A DNA stretch of 64,000 nt. It comes from Hordeum vulgare subsp. vulgare (lineage: Eukaryota > Streptophyta > Magnoliopsida > Poales > Poaceae). Shown here piece after piece: positions 11,966-23,710 of the stretch; the stretch's first letter is position 1; every line of letters starts with the position of its first letter. The DNA is taken from contig NC_058523.1 in the NCBI RefSeq assembly GCF_904849725.1, positions 344,265,948 through 344,329,947 of the forward strand, read 5' to 3'. Made by a program: the position numbers and the translations under genes. The notes beneath the pieces are model-generated. The model saw only the letters and a list, made by a program, of their open reading frames with translations, was not told the DNA's origin and did not search any database.

Positions 11966-13501
11966 TGATATGTTTCCAACATATCTACAATTTCTGATTG
12001 TTCCATGCTATTATATTATCATTCTAGGATATTTTTTGAGTAATCATTTACTAATTTATATTATTTTTGAGCACTAACCTATTGACCAAGTGCCTATTGC
12101 AAATTCTTGTTTATTGTGTGTTTTTTGTTTCGCAAAAATTCCATATCAAGAAAAGTCCAAATGCGATAAAACTATATGGAATTTTTTTGAAATATATGTG
12201 AATTTTGGGAGTCGGGATCAACGAAATACTATACTCGAGGGAGGCACAAGGCAACATGATGCGACAGCTCGATCGGAGTTATGGATCTCGTGATATTTAA
12301 GAAAGAATGAACGGCCAGAAAATAGAATCAAAAAGGGAGAGAAACAGAGAAAGAGATCCAGTCTCGGAAGGGCTGCTCCGCTCCAGGAACCATGGTGGCG
12401 ATGGACCAGAGGGGAAACCCTCCTCCCACCTAGGGAGGAGGCCAAGGAAGAAGAATAAGGAGGGGGCTCTCTTCCCCTCTCTCCCGGTGGTGTCGGAGCG
12501 CCGCCGGGGCAACCCTCGTGATGATGATCTACACCAACAACTTTGCCGCCATCACCATCAACTCTCTCCCCCTCTTTGCATGGGTGTAAAACCTCTTCTC
12601 CCCGCTGTAATCTCTACTTAAACATGGTGCTTAATTATATATATTATTATCCAATCATGTGTGGCTATCCTATGATGTTTGAGTAGATCCCTTTTGTCCT
12701 ACTGGTTAATTGTGGTATGATGTTATTGATATAAGTTGTATGTTGATATGGTGCTATCCTAAGGTGCCTTCCACGAGGCAAACACGTGAAGGATTCCCGA
12801 TGGAGGGTTTGCAATATGTTCATAATTCGCTTATAGTGGGGTGGCTATTGTGACACAAGAATACACCCGAATAAGGGAGTTGTTTGCGTAAGGGAGTAAA
12901 GAGGATTTGATGTTTAAAGCTAAGATTGGGCTTACCTTAATGATTTCTAGTAGTTGCGGATGTTTGCTAGATGTCCAATCATAATTGCACATGCTCCAAG
13001 TACGGGAAGTGTTTTAGCGCATGCCTCTTCCTCATTGCATATGACAAGTATCTATCATGTTATATTCAATTGCCTATGGACAATCTTTCTCTTGCGTTAC
13101 AAAAAAAGCTTTCTACTAAACAACTAAGTAAATTAATATTTATCTAAAACTATACCTAACTTTTATTTTCTTGTTCTTTATTATCTTGCAAAACTATCTA
13201 TTACACCTACTAAGTACTTCTAGTTTCCTTCCCGCAAAATAGTTTCATACTCCCTCTGTCCCAAAATAACTGTCTCAACTTTGTACTAGCTCTAGTACAA
13301 AATTATACTAAGCTTGAGACACTTATTTTGGGACGGAGGGAGTACTTGTTAAGGTAAAGTAAGCATTAGCATGCGTAGAGTTGTCTTAGTGGTTGATAGA
13401 ATTTGAGAGAATATTAATTCTACCCTTAGCTCCACGTTGGGCTCGACACCCTTACTTATCGAAAAAGGCCGCAAACGATACCCTACACTTGTGGGTTATT
13501 A
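11966..13501 (+). mobile_element. Solo LTR of a Gypsy element
   Basis: 1,536 bp starting TGATATGTTTCC and ending CTTGTGGGTTATTA. Flanks atacc (11961-11965) and atact (13502-13506) agree at 4 of 5 bases, as expected for an aged 5-bp target duplication. No primer-binding site or polypurine tract adjoins it, which supports loss of the internal region by LTR-LTR recombination. Its first 150 bp are homologous to the minus-strand LTR ending at 15326. Termini are inferred from the TG start and the flanks. Confidence 0.72.
13250..13342. mobile_element. Stowaway-type MITE
   Basis: 93 bp with terminal inverted repeats CTCCCTCTGTCCCAAAATAA and its complement ending GGACGGAGGGAG. It is flanked by TA on both sides (13248-13249 and 13343-13344), the Tc1/mariner target duplication. 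It lies inside the solo LTR, so it inserted later or was carried by it. Confidence 0.92.
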
Positions 13502-14149
13502 ATACTCATACAAAAATAAAGTAAACACAACAAGATAAGAAAAAGGTGCAGTTAAGAATGATGCATAAATATACAAGGTATTCAGAAGGAAATATAGTTT
13601 CCAAACTTTCCTAACCATACATCATTAATTTGGTTATCAATAACCTCAATGTAACAGTTTTCTTCATAGGGACAACAATACTCTCTTTTCAAGTATTCAA
13701 ATCAGAAACAAGACCAGGAATAGAATTATCTAGAACAATGTTATCTAAATCATAAGGCAACACAATCTCAGGATTGGCTGAAGGAAAGTAACATTGTTGA
13801 AGTTCATTTTGGGCAAGATCATTTACGCTATTCATTTTATCACAGGGATTACCACAATGGCTACCTTAATTTTAATATAAAGGGAATCATGACAACCAGG
13901 ACTCAGAATGGCAACAAAACTATCTTTAAAAGTAACCAGATTTCCATATTTTTCTTCATGAGAATTTGTTGAGCTCTCTATAGAATCGGGCAACCAAAAT
14001 TAGTGCTTTTCCTCTGACGAACGGTTAGAACGGGGATCAAAGTCTTTGGAGAATCAAGAGTGGGGATTAGGGACTTGCAGCTGAGGAGAATTAACAACCA
14101 TGATCACTTTTCTCTTAATATATGACTACATCGTGGGTAAACAAATTTA
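13502..14149 (-). other. Degenerate retrotransposon-like internal sequence
   Basis: On the minus strand from about 13835 to 13570 there is a coding-like stretch (for example MNSVNDLAQNELQQCYFPS, then LPYDLDNIVLDNSIPGL) broken by stops. It resembles the internal part of a Gypsy element but I cannot assign a domain. The rest shows nothing recognisable. Confidence 0.35.
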
Positions 14150-15326
14150 TTTTGGGCAATTGATAGAAAAGCGGATAGTTATGCGATTTTCACGGCAATA
14201 GTCATGTGTATAGAGGCATCACGTCGATAAGCAAATAGGCCGACTCTTGCCTACACCTACTACTATTACTCCACCCATCGACCGCTATCCAGCATGCATC
14301 TAGAGTATTAAGTAAAACCGAGTTATTCTTGGGAAACGATGACACAATGCAGACAAAGTAAACTCAACCAATATGAATAAACCCTATCATTTTATCCTTA
14401 GCGGCAGCAACAGAAAGACACAACTTGTCCCCTTTTGTCAGTGGGATATAGAAACTCGCCAGATTGAACCCACTACAACGCACCCCTCTCACTCAAGAAA
14501 TACAAAATTACTTGTCCAAAGAAATTGAATAGATCGGAGAGAATTACGAATCTATGATGATCATGCAAATAAGAATCATAAAATTCAGAGGAGAGTCAAA
14601 TATGTTTCATGAATAATCTGAACTTAAACCCACAATTCATCTGATCGCAACAAACACACCATACAAAAGAATTACATCGGATAGATGAAAGCGAAGATGC
14701 GATTATCATTGTATTGAAGGTCAAGAGAGAGGGATATACATCTAGATACTAGCAACGGTCCAGTAGGTCTGTGGTGAACTACTCACGCATCATCATGAGG
14801 GCTCCAAGGTTGATGAAGAGGCCCTCCATGATCGATCTTCACTTCGGCAGGGTGCCGAAACAGAGCTCTAGATGGGATCACCGTTGAATAAAGACTTGCG
14901 GCGGCATAAAAAGTGTTTGGCGTCTATCTTTACGGTTTTCGGAATATTTGTGAATTTATAGGCCAGAGAAAGGAACAAGAGGGGCCACAGGGGTGCCATA
15001 AGGCATCATGGCGCGATCACCCCCCTGGCCGTGCCATGTTGCTTTGTGGGCCCCATGCGCGGCTTCAGGTTTCCTCTCGAAGCTTCCACGTATTCATTTG
15101 GTCCAAAAAATCATAAAAAAGTTTCGTGGAAATAGGAGTTTGTTTGGTACTGAAAACCTGAAAAACAAAAAACACGCACAAAACACCAACTGTCACTAGG
15201 CACTGGGTTCATAGGTTAGTGCTCAATAATAATACAAAGTGGTGAATTATGACCCAAAAAGTATCCTAGGATGATATATAACATCATGGAACAATAAAAA
15301 ATTATAGATATGTTGGAGACATATCA
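14150..15326 (-). repeat. 3' LTR of a second minus-strand Gypsy element
   Basis: The minus strand begins TGATATGTCTCCAACATATC at 15326, preceded by a purine-rich tract (AAGCTTGAGGATGCT). TATA box and palindrome lie at 14951-15049. The left (3') limit is uncertain; about 14150 is my estimate from where the sequence stops resembling LTR. It shares its first 150 bp with the solo LTR at 11966. Confidence 0.65.
14951..15049 (-). promoter_or_regulatory. LTR core promoter: TATA box plus palindrome
   Basis: Minus-strand TATAAATTCA at 14960-14951. The palindrome spans 14996-15049, starting 36 bp from the TATA box: outer arms CCATAAGGCA and TGCTTTGTGG, inner arms ATGGCGCGATC (15008-15018) and GGCCGTGCCAT (15027-15037), loop ACCCCCCT. 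Arms pair with several G-T wobbles. Sequence differs from the Athila-like LTR palindrome but spacing and layout agree. Confidence 0.6.
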
Positions 15327-15883
15327 AGCATCCTCAAGCTTAATTCCTGCTCGTCCTCGAGTAGGTAAATGATAAAAACAAAATTTCCGACGTGATATGC
15401 TATCAATATGTAATATTGTGCTTGTATGCTCATTAAGAAATGATGAATTAACAAACATCAACATAGTAATAATTATAAGCACAAGCAACAAAATCATCAA
15501 TCTTTCAAATATACGATCCTAAAAGGATGTTTACCCGCATTAATCATTCATATTAGCAAGCATGGCTCCGTCTTCACCACATTAATATAAATGTTAAGCA
15601 CCACGGTGTCCAAGTCAGGCAACTGGATCATACTTTTTCAAAGGGAATCAACTTTTTATTCTTCACGCAATACATGAGCGTGAGCCATGGACATAGCATA
15701 AGGTGGAATAGAATATGGTGGTAGATATCAAAGGGGTAAAAGTGGAGAAGATAGTCTCACATCAACTAGGCATACCAATGGTCTATGGAGATGCCCATCG
15801 ATAGATGTCAATGCAAGGAGTAGAGATTGCCATGCAAATGATGCACTAGAGCTATAAGGGTATGAGAGCTCAAATGAAGCTAA
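15327..15883 (-). mobile_element. Internal 3' tail of the second Gypsy element
   Basis: It starts with the purine tract adjoining the LTR (15327-15341) and a stretch reading GCTCGTCCTCGAGTAGG, similar in position and style to 885-910 after the first element's tract. No coding frame is visible. It is cut at 15884 by a CACTA terminus. Confidence 0.55.
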
Positions 15884-16038
15884 CACTACTAGGGAAAAGC
15901 ATAAACGTAGGATATTACCAGTAGTTTTGGTCTAAATAAAAGTGTTACTATTAATTAGTAGTAGCGCTGGTCCCAAAACACGCTACTGGTAATTGGTGGT
16001 AGTAGTAGCACGTCTAGTGCTAGGAGGCAATATTAATT
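15884..16038 (+). mobile_element. Left end of a CACTA (En/Spm) transposon
   Basis: Begins CACTACTAGGGAAAAGC, the canonical CACTA terminus, after the trinucleotide taa (15881-15883), which could be half of the 3-bp target duplication. Subterminal repeats follow (TAGTAGTAGCGCT near 15957, CGCTACTGG near 15983). The sequence is interrupted at 16039 by the MULE and resumes at 23019. I could not find the matching right terminus, so the element is probably truncated. Confidence 0.75.
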
Positions 16039-16631
16039 AGGGTTTTTATTTCTGTGCCCCTGGTTCCTTAGTTCTACTCATTCATCCCCACGCTCTTAGC
16101 TTTTGTTCACTTTTCCCCACTCACTTGCCTGAAACCCTCATAAATGGTCACAAGCGGTGGATGCCGTCGGGTCAGTTCTTTCACCGTTAACTTTGCCGAG
16201 TCGGGTCATGCTGGACTGTGTCACTCATTGGACCTGACAATTGGGGCCGCATCGGACGGTGCCATTGTTCGCCCGTTGGGCCACGGTTAGATTGTTGGTC
16301 CATGCGCGTGTCACAACGGCATGAGACTACTATGCATGCACGTAGCTAGCCTGCGTGCATGCGTTGATGCCCGCCGCCACGATGCGCTGACCTCCCCTCT
16401 TTTTGCACGCGAGCCGCCACGGACGCTGATCGGCCTCTTTCTGCACGTGATCCGCCATGGATGCCAGGACGGTCGCTGCTGCTGGTCCATCTCATCTCGC
16501 ACGCTTGTCTGCTCGATCCACTCGCATCTGTTCAATGTGCCAATTAAAGTGGAATATCGATCGACATCACTGTTTGAATGTCGCAAATCCAAAGCGCGGT
16601 CGGTGCCACTCCCCTTCCCTTCCCCTTTCTC

Positions 16632-17136
16632 TATTTAAAACACCCACCCCTCCACATATTCTCCACAAATCCATGTGTGACTCCTTCTCTTCTTCCTCAA
16701 TACCCAGAGTACTCTCAAAGCCAGGCGAGGATGCAATATAACGGTCCCACCTTCCAGCTCCCATCGACTATGCCGGAGAGGTGGTATCCTGTCGGTGTCG
16801 TCATGGAGACCCACGCTCCCCGTGTGGGCATTCTCACGCTGGAGTGTTGGAATGGAGTTTGCCCAGTGCTTCCTTGGTGCGGGCTTGTCGGTGATGTTTC
16901 GACTGGAGGAAGTGCATCCAAACACCACCAATCCGGCGATTGGGCTCATTGCCAACTTCACCAACATATTCGATGCGTACTACCTCCTCGACAAGGTGTT
17001 TTGGTGTGGGTGCAAGTTCATCGCATTCACCACCTACAACATCTTCACAGAGTTCGATATCATCTTCCCCAACCGCAACGGTATGCATAGCCTCCCGTAC
17101 TACCTCGGCGAGGACGGCATGGAGGAGGAGCACTGA
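16632..17136 (+). CDS. Unrecognised ORF at the left end of the MULE, with TATA box
   Basis: I do not recognise this protein. A TATTTAAAA box at 16632-16640 is followed 90 bp later by an ATG at 16731 (MQYNGPTFQLPSTMPERWYP) open to 17090. An overlapping frame from about 16849 to 17136 encodes GMEFAQCFLGAGLSVMFRLE and ends DGMEEEH; this frame looks more protein-like (aromatic and hydrophobic blocks), so a frameshift may separate two parts of one former protein. It lies opposite in direction to the transposase, as a second gene does in maize MuDR, but no similarity to mudrB can be claimed. A captured host fragment is the alternative. Confidence 0.35.
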
Positions 17137-17740
17137 AGAGAAGGCGCAGTGAAGATGGTGGTGAAGGCCCGGCCGGTCTCGTGAAGCTTGTCTTGCCCGT
17201 TAGGGCTTTTTACATTTTTATGTTATGTCGTTGGTTGTACCGTGAACTATTTTATGTATAACATGTTATATATTTATGTTATGTCGGTGGCTACCCTCGA
17301 AGCTGAACTATGTGCGTGTATGGAGGGTTTGTCGTTATCTCTTATAGTTATGATCCAGATGGACTCTCTTGTTGCAATGAACTAGATCCATGCAAAAGCG
17401 GTGGATAGATCTATCTACGCATCGCTTATTAAGAAGATTATATACATTATGTCTCTTTGTGAATCTTGTATTACTCATATCAATCATAGCCAAAATAAAG
17501 TTAGTGGTAGCTTAGGTAATTCTGCTCGTTTAGAAGGCAGAACTATGACTTGGATAGGGTCGGGGCCTTTGGTAGCGACAGAGCTAGGTCTCATTGATTG
17601 TTTGAACCTTTCATGATGAGTAATACATTATTTCACCCACAAAAAAATGTTTTAGGGCACCCTATGTTTTATGTAAGAACTATGTTATGGTTGCTACTTT
17701 CTATGTTATGGATGTATGCTTGCTACGTGAGATATCGGTA

Positions 17741-17862
17741 GATGGATATGGTGGCTAATGGTGCCATAGCCGAGCCCTAGACATGCTCTCTAGATGCATA
17801 TGGCGCCGTAGCCGAGCCCTAGACATGCTCTCTAGATGGATATGGTGGCTAGTGGTGCCACC
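17741..17862 (+). repeat. Three-unit tandem repeat
   Basis: Units begin at 17741, 17793 and 17834 with GATGGATATGGTGGCTA or a close variant. Each of the first two carries GCCGAGCCCTAGACATGCTC; the second unit is shorter and the third incomplete. Confidence 0.8.
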
Positions 17863-18342
17863 GAACTTTATTTTAGACATGGTTTCAGATGGATATCATG
17901 ATCTACATAATTAAATCTCACATGCTCTTAATAACAAAAACAAAAACAAACAAAATTGTATACAATATTTTTCTTGCAACAAGAACATGTTTATAATACC
18001 CGCATGTCAAAAAATCGAAGTGTTGTGTCGTAGGCAATATACAGAAGGAAATTGTCACGATATGTACAAATAAATTTGACATGGGCAAGTCGAATAATAA
18101 ATCGATTTACCATCATGAACTGTTTTTGTTCGACATGGCAATAAATGGGTTTACCATGGAAATAATCAAGTAAAAAAACAGAGTTAGCGCGTGCACTATT
18201 TTCTAGGCCTCTTTTATCTTTGTGGGCCTTCGACACTCAATGCAATGCGACAGCCCAACAAGAGCTTAGTTTCAATTTGGGCCCTAGAACTACGTTTTTT
18301 TGTTCTGCGATCGATGTTGTGTGACGAAACTGAAGAAACTGA

Positions 18343-18441
18343 CATGATCCACAAATTTAAGCAAATCCTAGATCACATGATCCACAAATTTAAGCAAATC
18401 CTAGAACACATGATCCACAAATTTAACCAAAACCTAGAGCA
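18343..18441 (+). repeat. 33-bp tandem repeat, three units
   Basis: Units start at 18343, 18376 and 18409 with CATGATCCACAAATTTAA and differ by only a few bases. Confidence 0.92.
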
Positions 18442-20351
18442 CATGACACCACACTAATAATATCTCTAACGAGTGATGACCAGCAAGTAAGCAAATCCTA
18501 GAGCAACTATACAAAAATAAAAGGGATAAAATCCAACAGCTGTCAGATTCGCCTACTTGTTCAATTGAATCATCTGCTTCAAGTTCTTGTTCATCTTCTT
18601 TAATTCCCCCCTTCACATGTGCATCCCCAACTGCGAGAGCAGCACTTTCAGAGACCAAATTCGTTGGTGCTCACGGCAAATTGAGCTCCCGGGTTGGGGC
18701 CCCATTGAATTGAGTCCGCTTAATGTAGTCATCCAGCCATTCAAAATGTGTGCATTTCTTCACGACCCGAAAAGAAAACATGAACCCTAAATCCCAGATC
18801 CAAGGAAAAAGAATTAAAAGAAAATAGAAAAAGAAATCGTAGAAAAATCATGAGGTCTATCCTACCCCTCTAGCTTGCTCTCGCATTTCACGAACTGGCG
18901 CCCATAGTTTCCATTCTTGACCTCCTTCGAAGTCAACCCTATCAGTGGTGCGTTGCGTGGGCAGATAGGACATCACTCCATGGGAAGTGGACCATACTGG
19001 GTTCACGAGGGGCGGGAGGCTGAAGTGGAGCTCAACATATCGCCCAAAGTCGACGGAGAAGAAGAAGAAGCAGAGGAGTGGATCCTCTCGTAGCCGGAGA
19101 AGAAGAAGAAGAGGAGTGTCTCCTTTCGTCGCTGTAGAATAAGCATCAGAAGAAAGGGGAGGCAAGGGTGGGCAAGCACAACCAACAACTCACGTGGATT
19201 GCCTGTCGCGGATCGCCCCACGATCTAACGATGCAGAGCCGTCCATGTGATCCAACAGTGCGGCGCCTGCACGCAACCTGTCCATGTGATCTACGGGCTG
19301 CCGCTTGGCGCTAGGGTATGATCGGACGGCTGACAGTTAGAGCTAGGGTTAGGCGAAACCCCGCGGGGTTTACATGGGTTTTGAGATGGTCAACGGGGTT
19401 TCCAAGGCTTTGACTGAGCATAACTAATTTTAAAAAATCGTAAAAATATGAAACATTCGTCGTTCGTCGTTTTATAAGACACAGTAACGAGGAAAAATAC
19501 TAAACTTGGTATACGGACATCTACACAAAAATCTAGCTAGCACGATCGAGGTCAAATGAGCACCATTAATTTAACAAAATCAAAAAAATATATAACCTGC
19601 GCACAATGTTGTCTTGTGTGACATGTTACCAACCAAAAATCATAAACTTTGTCTATGTACATATTCATGAAAAAACCTTCACACATATGAGCTATTTTTG
19701 TTAGAACATTTCATAGAGTCCAAGGTGAGAAGGTAGGGTTCCCTTCGGTTTTTGAAAATTTTAAGAAAAATGACAAAAGCTTGATTTCAAAGTGAATAAG
19801 AAGGATTGAACTTAGTTTTCCATTTTCATATTTTTAACATGTTTTTAATGGTTTTCTATTAAAGTATATTTTTTCAAAAAAACATGTAAAAATATGAAGA
19901 TGAACTCAATAAATAGTGATACTTCAAATCTACACAATATAGATTGAATAGGTGTTAATAAAAAATATTTGGCTCATTTAGAGTAGGTCCAAAAAACTTG
20001 ATTACAAATGGGGTTGTTTACCCTAGCTTGGGAGCTCATTTGGAGCACATTTATGATGACTACAAGTTTTACCATGCAAAAGAGATCGGATTGATCACCT
20101 AACATTTATAATAGTTCAAAAAACTTTGCAACTCACACCACAGGGCAATGGACTTCAAGTGTTGGTTAAAATTAAAAGTTTGCAAAAAATTCAAATTTTG
20201 CCTCACTTTTATATTGTACCTCAAATTTCACATCAAAGTACAGATAGAATTATTACACCTTACAAGTTTTCATAGTAGTTCAAATTGATGACAAAATCCT
20301 TATTACAAATCCTTAAAGTTCAAAGTTTATGACTTGCATTCAAGTTCAAAT

Positions 20352-22369
20352 TCAAATCTTTGCCTTGCTCCTTGTGTTCCGGTATGGGTTAAGCGTCTTG
20401 CTCCTTGTTTCCCTAGCTGGGATATTTTGTGCTTTTGAAAGCTTTGTCTTGTTGCTTCTGATCTTCACTTCTAGTGGTGGCGGTTTTGTTGAGCTTTGAC
20501 TAACCGAGCTAGTGATGACCAGTTGACGGTCATCTATGGGTTCACTAGTCCTTAAAGGAACTTCACACAAAATAACTTCCTCCTCTCTTATAGCTTCAAA
20601 ACCGTCATAAGCCATGGTTTCAAATTCTGCATGAGATGATGGTTCAACCGAAGTTTCTTCCTCTCTAGGTCTTTTCTGTCATGTGCGTCTAATTATGCTA
20701 GAGCTGGATCAAACATAAATAAGCTTAGCCATCGATAAAAAAGAGAACAAATGCAAAAAAAGGTAAATGTTGCACACATACCAAGCTGATACTTCAGTTG
20801 CTTCATTCTCCTCTAAACTTGGTGCATTCTCCTCTGTTGTTGCATTCTCCTCTACATTTGCTGCTGCCCATTGTTCCTCTTATCCAAATGATGCATCAAC
20901 TGGATTGGTACAAAGCCTAGCAATATGTCCTAGAATACCACATCTTTTGCACTTACACTGTTTTTTTACACTACCCTCTTCACCAGCTCTTATCCTATTT
21001 TTCCTTGGTCTTCCTGGTGGTCTAGACAGTACAGGAGAATAGAGTTTGAACCCTGGGTCTACTATGTTCCATTGGTCTTTTCCGAAGAGTGCAGACACAT
21101 TTTCAGCATAAGCAATCCTAAATTTGGAAATGGAGAAATATTCACAGCAATACTGATCAACTTCACCATCTTCACCTCCGATAACAGTCATGAGATGTAG
21201 GGCATGTATGCACGGCTTCCCGCAGATCTGCCATTGCCTACAACTCCATTTCTTAGTTGCAAGGTCCACTGAATATCTCCATTCCCTATTTTTACTGTTA
21301 GTGTATGTCACCCCAGCCTCGTATGTCGACAGTCGAATGCATTTCATCCTTAGTCCTCTTGCCTTGGCATGCAATGCCTTAATCAGAGATGGGAGCATAA
21401 GATGGCAAACATATTGTGTTTCTGCAATTCTTTTACGAAGACCCATCTTTATCATGATCATCTGTCTCATCTTATTAAATGCTTCCCACAACAAAAACCC
21501 TTTCACTGACAACTTTGCATTGAAACACTCAGCGGTGTTATTGGTCACATAGTCTACTTTGCAAATTTCAATGAAGGATTGTGAGCATGCAACACTCTCA
21601 AATGGTGCTCATGCTTCCTCAAGATGCATGTGTATGATGCTGGCCATAGATTCTCATCATAAACTTTGCCTTTGAATTTCTTTTTAAAATTCCACGCTAG
21701 GTGTCGTATACATTCCCTATGTTCCACTCCAGGGAATATAATTTCTACTACACTCTCTAAACCCTTTCAAGCATCTGTGTGTATAACTAAACCTAAGGGT
21801 GTACCTACAATGTTGCGCAAATGCTGCAAAAACCAGACCCAACTCTCCTCGGACTCTGCCTCCAACACACCAAATGCAACTCGGAATAACCAGTTGTGTC
21901 CATCAACTACAGAAGCTACTGCTAGCTGGCCTCTCCATCTTCCATTCAAAGCAGTTGCATCGATAGCAAAATAGGGCCTAGAAAAATTCAGAAACCCCTG
22001 CCAGCAATCCTTGAAACAAACAAAAGCCCTCCTGATGCTCTCCTTCTCCACTGTCTTCCCTTTTAATTTGTACTGAACTGTATGCTTGTCAATCTCTATA
22101 ACACTCCCTCGACTAGCTGTCTACACTTCAGCTTTGAAGGTGTAAAGCAATTGAAAACTCTCATTCTATGGACCATTAATCCTATCAAGATCCCTTTCCT
22201 TAGCATTCAAACTAAACAGCAACCCGAGATGCTTATCGCAAGTTAATGGGACAAATCTCTGCTCGGTATTGTCGAAACATCTCAGTTCAACAGCATTGGC
22301 ACGGCTCCACGGATGCTCACAACAAAGTGCCTCACGGAAATATGTGAACGAAATGGTGGTTTCTACCAC
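20352..22369 (-). pseudogene. MULE transposase (mudrA-like), decayed
   Basis: Sense runs 22369 to 20352. N-terminal block RCFDNTEQRFVPLTCDKHLG is followed by the MULE transposase core: FAIDATALNGRWRGQLAVAS (first catalytic Asp in DAT), ESEESWVWFLQHLR and LGLVIHTDA (second Asp in HTD). A segment with EHRECIRHLAWNFKKKFKGK links to TNNTAECFNAKLSV. The C-terminal part has a SWIM zinc finger (WSCRQWQICGKPCIHAL) and a CCHC knuckle (CKRCGILGHIARLC). A stop in frame at about 20880 precedes an acidic tail; a GT-AG intron of about 106 bp (20781-20676) probably joins it to a last exon ending SKAKI at 20352, although the phase does not join cleanly. Stops near 22166 and 21767 show the gene is broken. Confidence 0.88.
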
Positions 22370-23027
22370 TTTCGGAAAGAATAAATCAGATATGGTATGG
22401 TTCCACGCAGCTCGCTAGTTTCCATTCTAACCGACAGCCGAAAAGCAAGTGCAGGATCAACCCTATTCGATTGAAATATAGGGCGCACTTAGGCTGAAAA
22501 TTTTCAGAAAAATTGCACTGATTCACACCAACGGTGGTCAAATACAACCTAATTTACGGATCTCCTGATCAATTTGAGAGTAAAACGATGCTTACCCACG
22601 TGGAATCCATGAATTATCTGCCTCTGATTGGACCCAATCATCTCCAGGGTCGATGGGCTGGACGAGGTGCTCCACTGACATCGCTTCCTAATCCTATATG
22701 GGGAGAGAGGTAGATGCGACGGAGGCAACACGACGGTCGTAGAGGTGGCATGACGGAGGCGGAGGGGGTGGCGTGGAAGAGACTCGGTCTAATTTAGGTT
22801 ACAACGAGTGTCAGTTTTGCGGCCCCACTCGTTAGCACATAACTGTCAAAATGTGGACTCGACAGAGTTAACGATCAAGCCATTGACCCAGCAACAACAT
22901 CCGTTGTGACCAGTTCTGAGGGTTTCGGGCAAGGGAGTGGGAAAAAGTGAGCAAAAGTTAAGAGTGTGGGGATGAATGAGGAGAACTAAGGAACGAGGGG
23001 CACAGAAATAAAAATCCCATATTAATA

Positions 23028-23450
23028 AGTGTGACACACTGTTCGCACATAGGCTAGCCAGAGTAGTAGTGTGGGCGCACAAAAGGAGCTACTCCTAATG
23101 GGGTTAGCAGTAGCTCCGTCCGTGAGACGACACTACTACTGTGGCTAGCCAGGCCCACATCTTCTCCTCCAAGTTAGAAGTAGCGCCCATCCCCTACAAG
23201 CGCTACTACTAGGTCATACATTTATCACCTTCTTCCATGCGCCCCTCACTCCTCACTCCTCACTCCTCACTCTCTCCCTCTCGATCCACTATCTCCCTCG
23301 CACTGGCCCCGCTCGGCTGCCCTCCCCACGGGACCCTCCCCACACGACGGCCCTCCGTGTCCCGATCATCCACACAGCGGTAGATCTCCCTCCCTCCTCT
23401 CTCCCACTCTCCCCCTTCTCCCTCGTCCCTTTGTTTTTGCACTTCTAGAC
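23028..23450 (+). mobile_element. CACTA subterminal repeat region, resumed after the MULE
   Basis: Contains repeats in both orientations related to those at 15957: AGTAGTAGTGTGGGCGC (23061), ACACTACTACTGTGG (23130), AAGTAGCGCCC (23179) and AAGCGCTACTACTAGG (23199). A CT-rich leader with CTCACTC repeats follows (23245-23420). Confidence 0.6.
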
Positions 23451-23454
23451 AAGA

Positions 23455-23645
23455 TGAATGTATGGATGAATTGATGCATTTAGATGGTTATGAATTGATG
23501 CATTTAGATGGTTATGAGTGGATGCCTTTAGATGGTTAGATGGATGGATGGATGTATGCATTTAGATAATGTTTTTGCATTTAGATTAATGGATGCATTT
23601 AGATGTATCAATGGTTAGGTGGATGGATGGATGCATTTAGGTGGA
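23455..23645 (+). repeat. GATGCATTTAGATGG minisatellite
   Basis: Irregular tandem copies of GATGCATTTAGATGGTTATG with GGATGGATGGATG interruptions. Confidence 0.8.
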
Positions 23646-23710
23646 TATTAGTACTTCATCATGATAGTATCGCTCTGAATTTTTTTTGCATCATTTTGCT
23701 GGTGCTACTT

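Larger units (their letters stand above)
17190..20351. other. MULE interior, no gene recognised
   Basis: No domain-bearing frame is visible. It contains two short tandem repeats (listed separately), a GAA-rich stretch around 19055-19120 and an AT-rich block from about 19390 to 20340. Confidence 0.5.
16039..23018 (-). mobile_element. Mutator-like element (MULE) with long terminal inverted repeats
   Basis: About 7.0 kb. The left end (16040-16165, starting GGGTTTTTATTTCTGTGCCCC) is the inverted counterpart of the right end (about 22895-23018), diverged but continuous for over 120 bp. Flanking ATATTAATT (16030-16038) and ATATTAATA (23019-23027) match at 8 of 9 bases, the 9-bp target duplication expected for Mutator. 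The transposase gene runs on the minus strand from the right end (22369-20352), and a separate plus-strand ORF lies near the left end. The interior 17190-20350 is mostly non-coding. Confidence 0.87.

Noticed and set aside
18343..18441. Protein repeat (IHKFKQILEHM) encoded by the 33-bp units
   Set aside because: The unit length is a multiple of three so it stays open by chance; no start context, no domain, and it lies in MULE interior DNA.
23455..23645. Possible CRISPR-like array
   Set aside because: Repeats are contiguous and irregular with no unique spacers, in a plant genome; it is a minisatellite.
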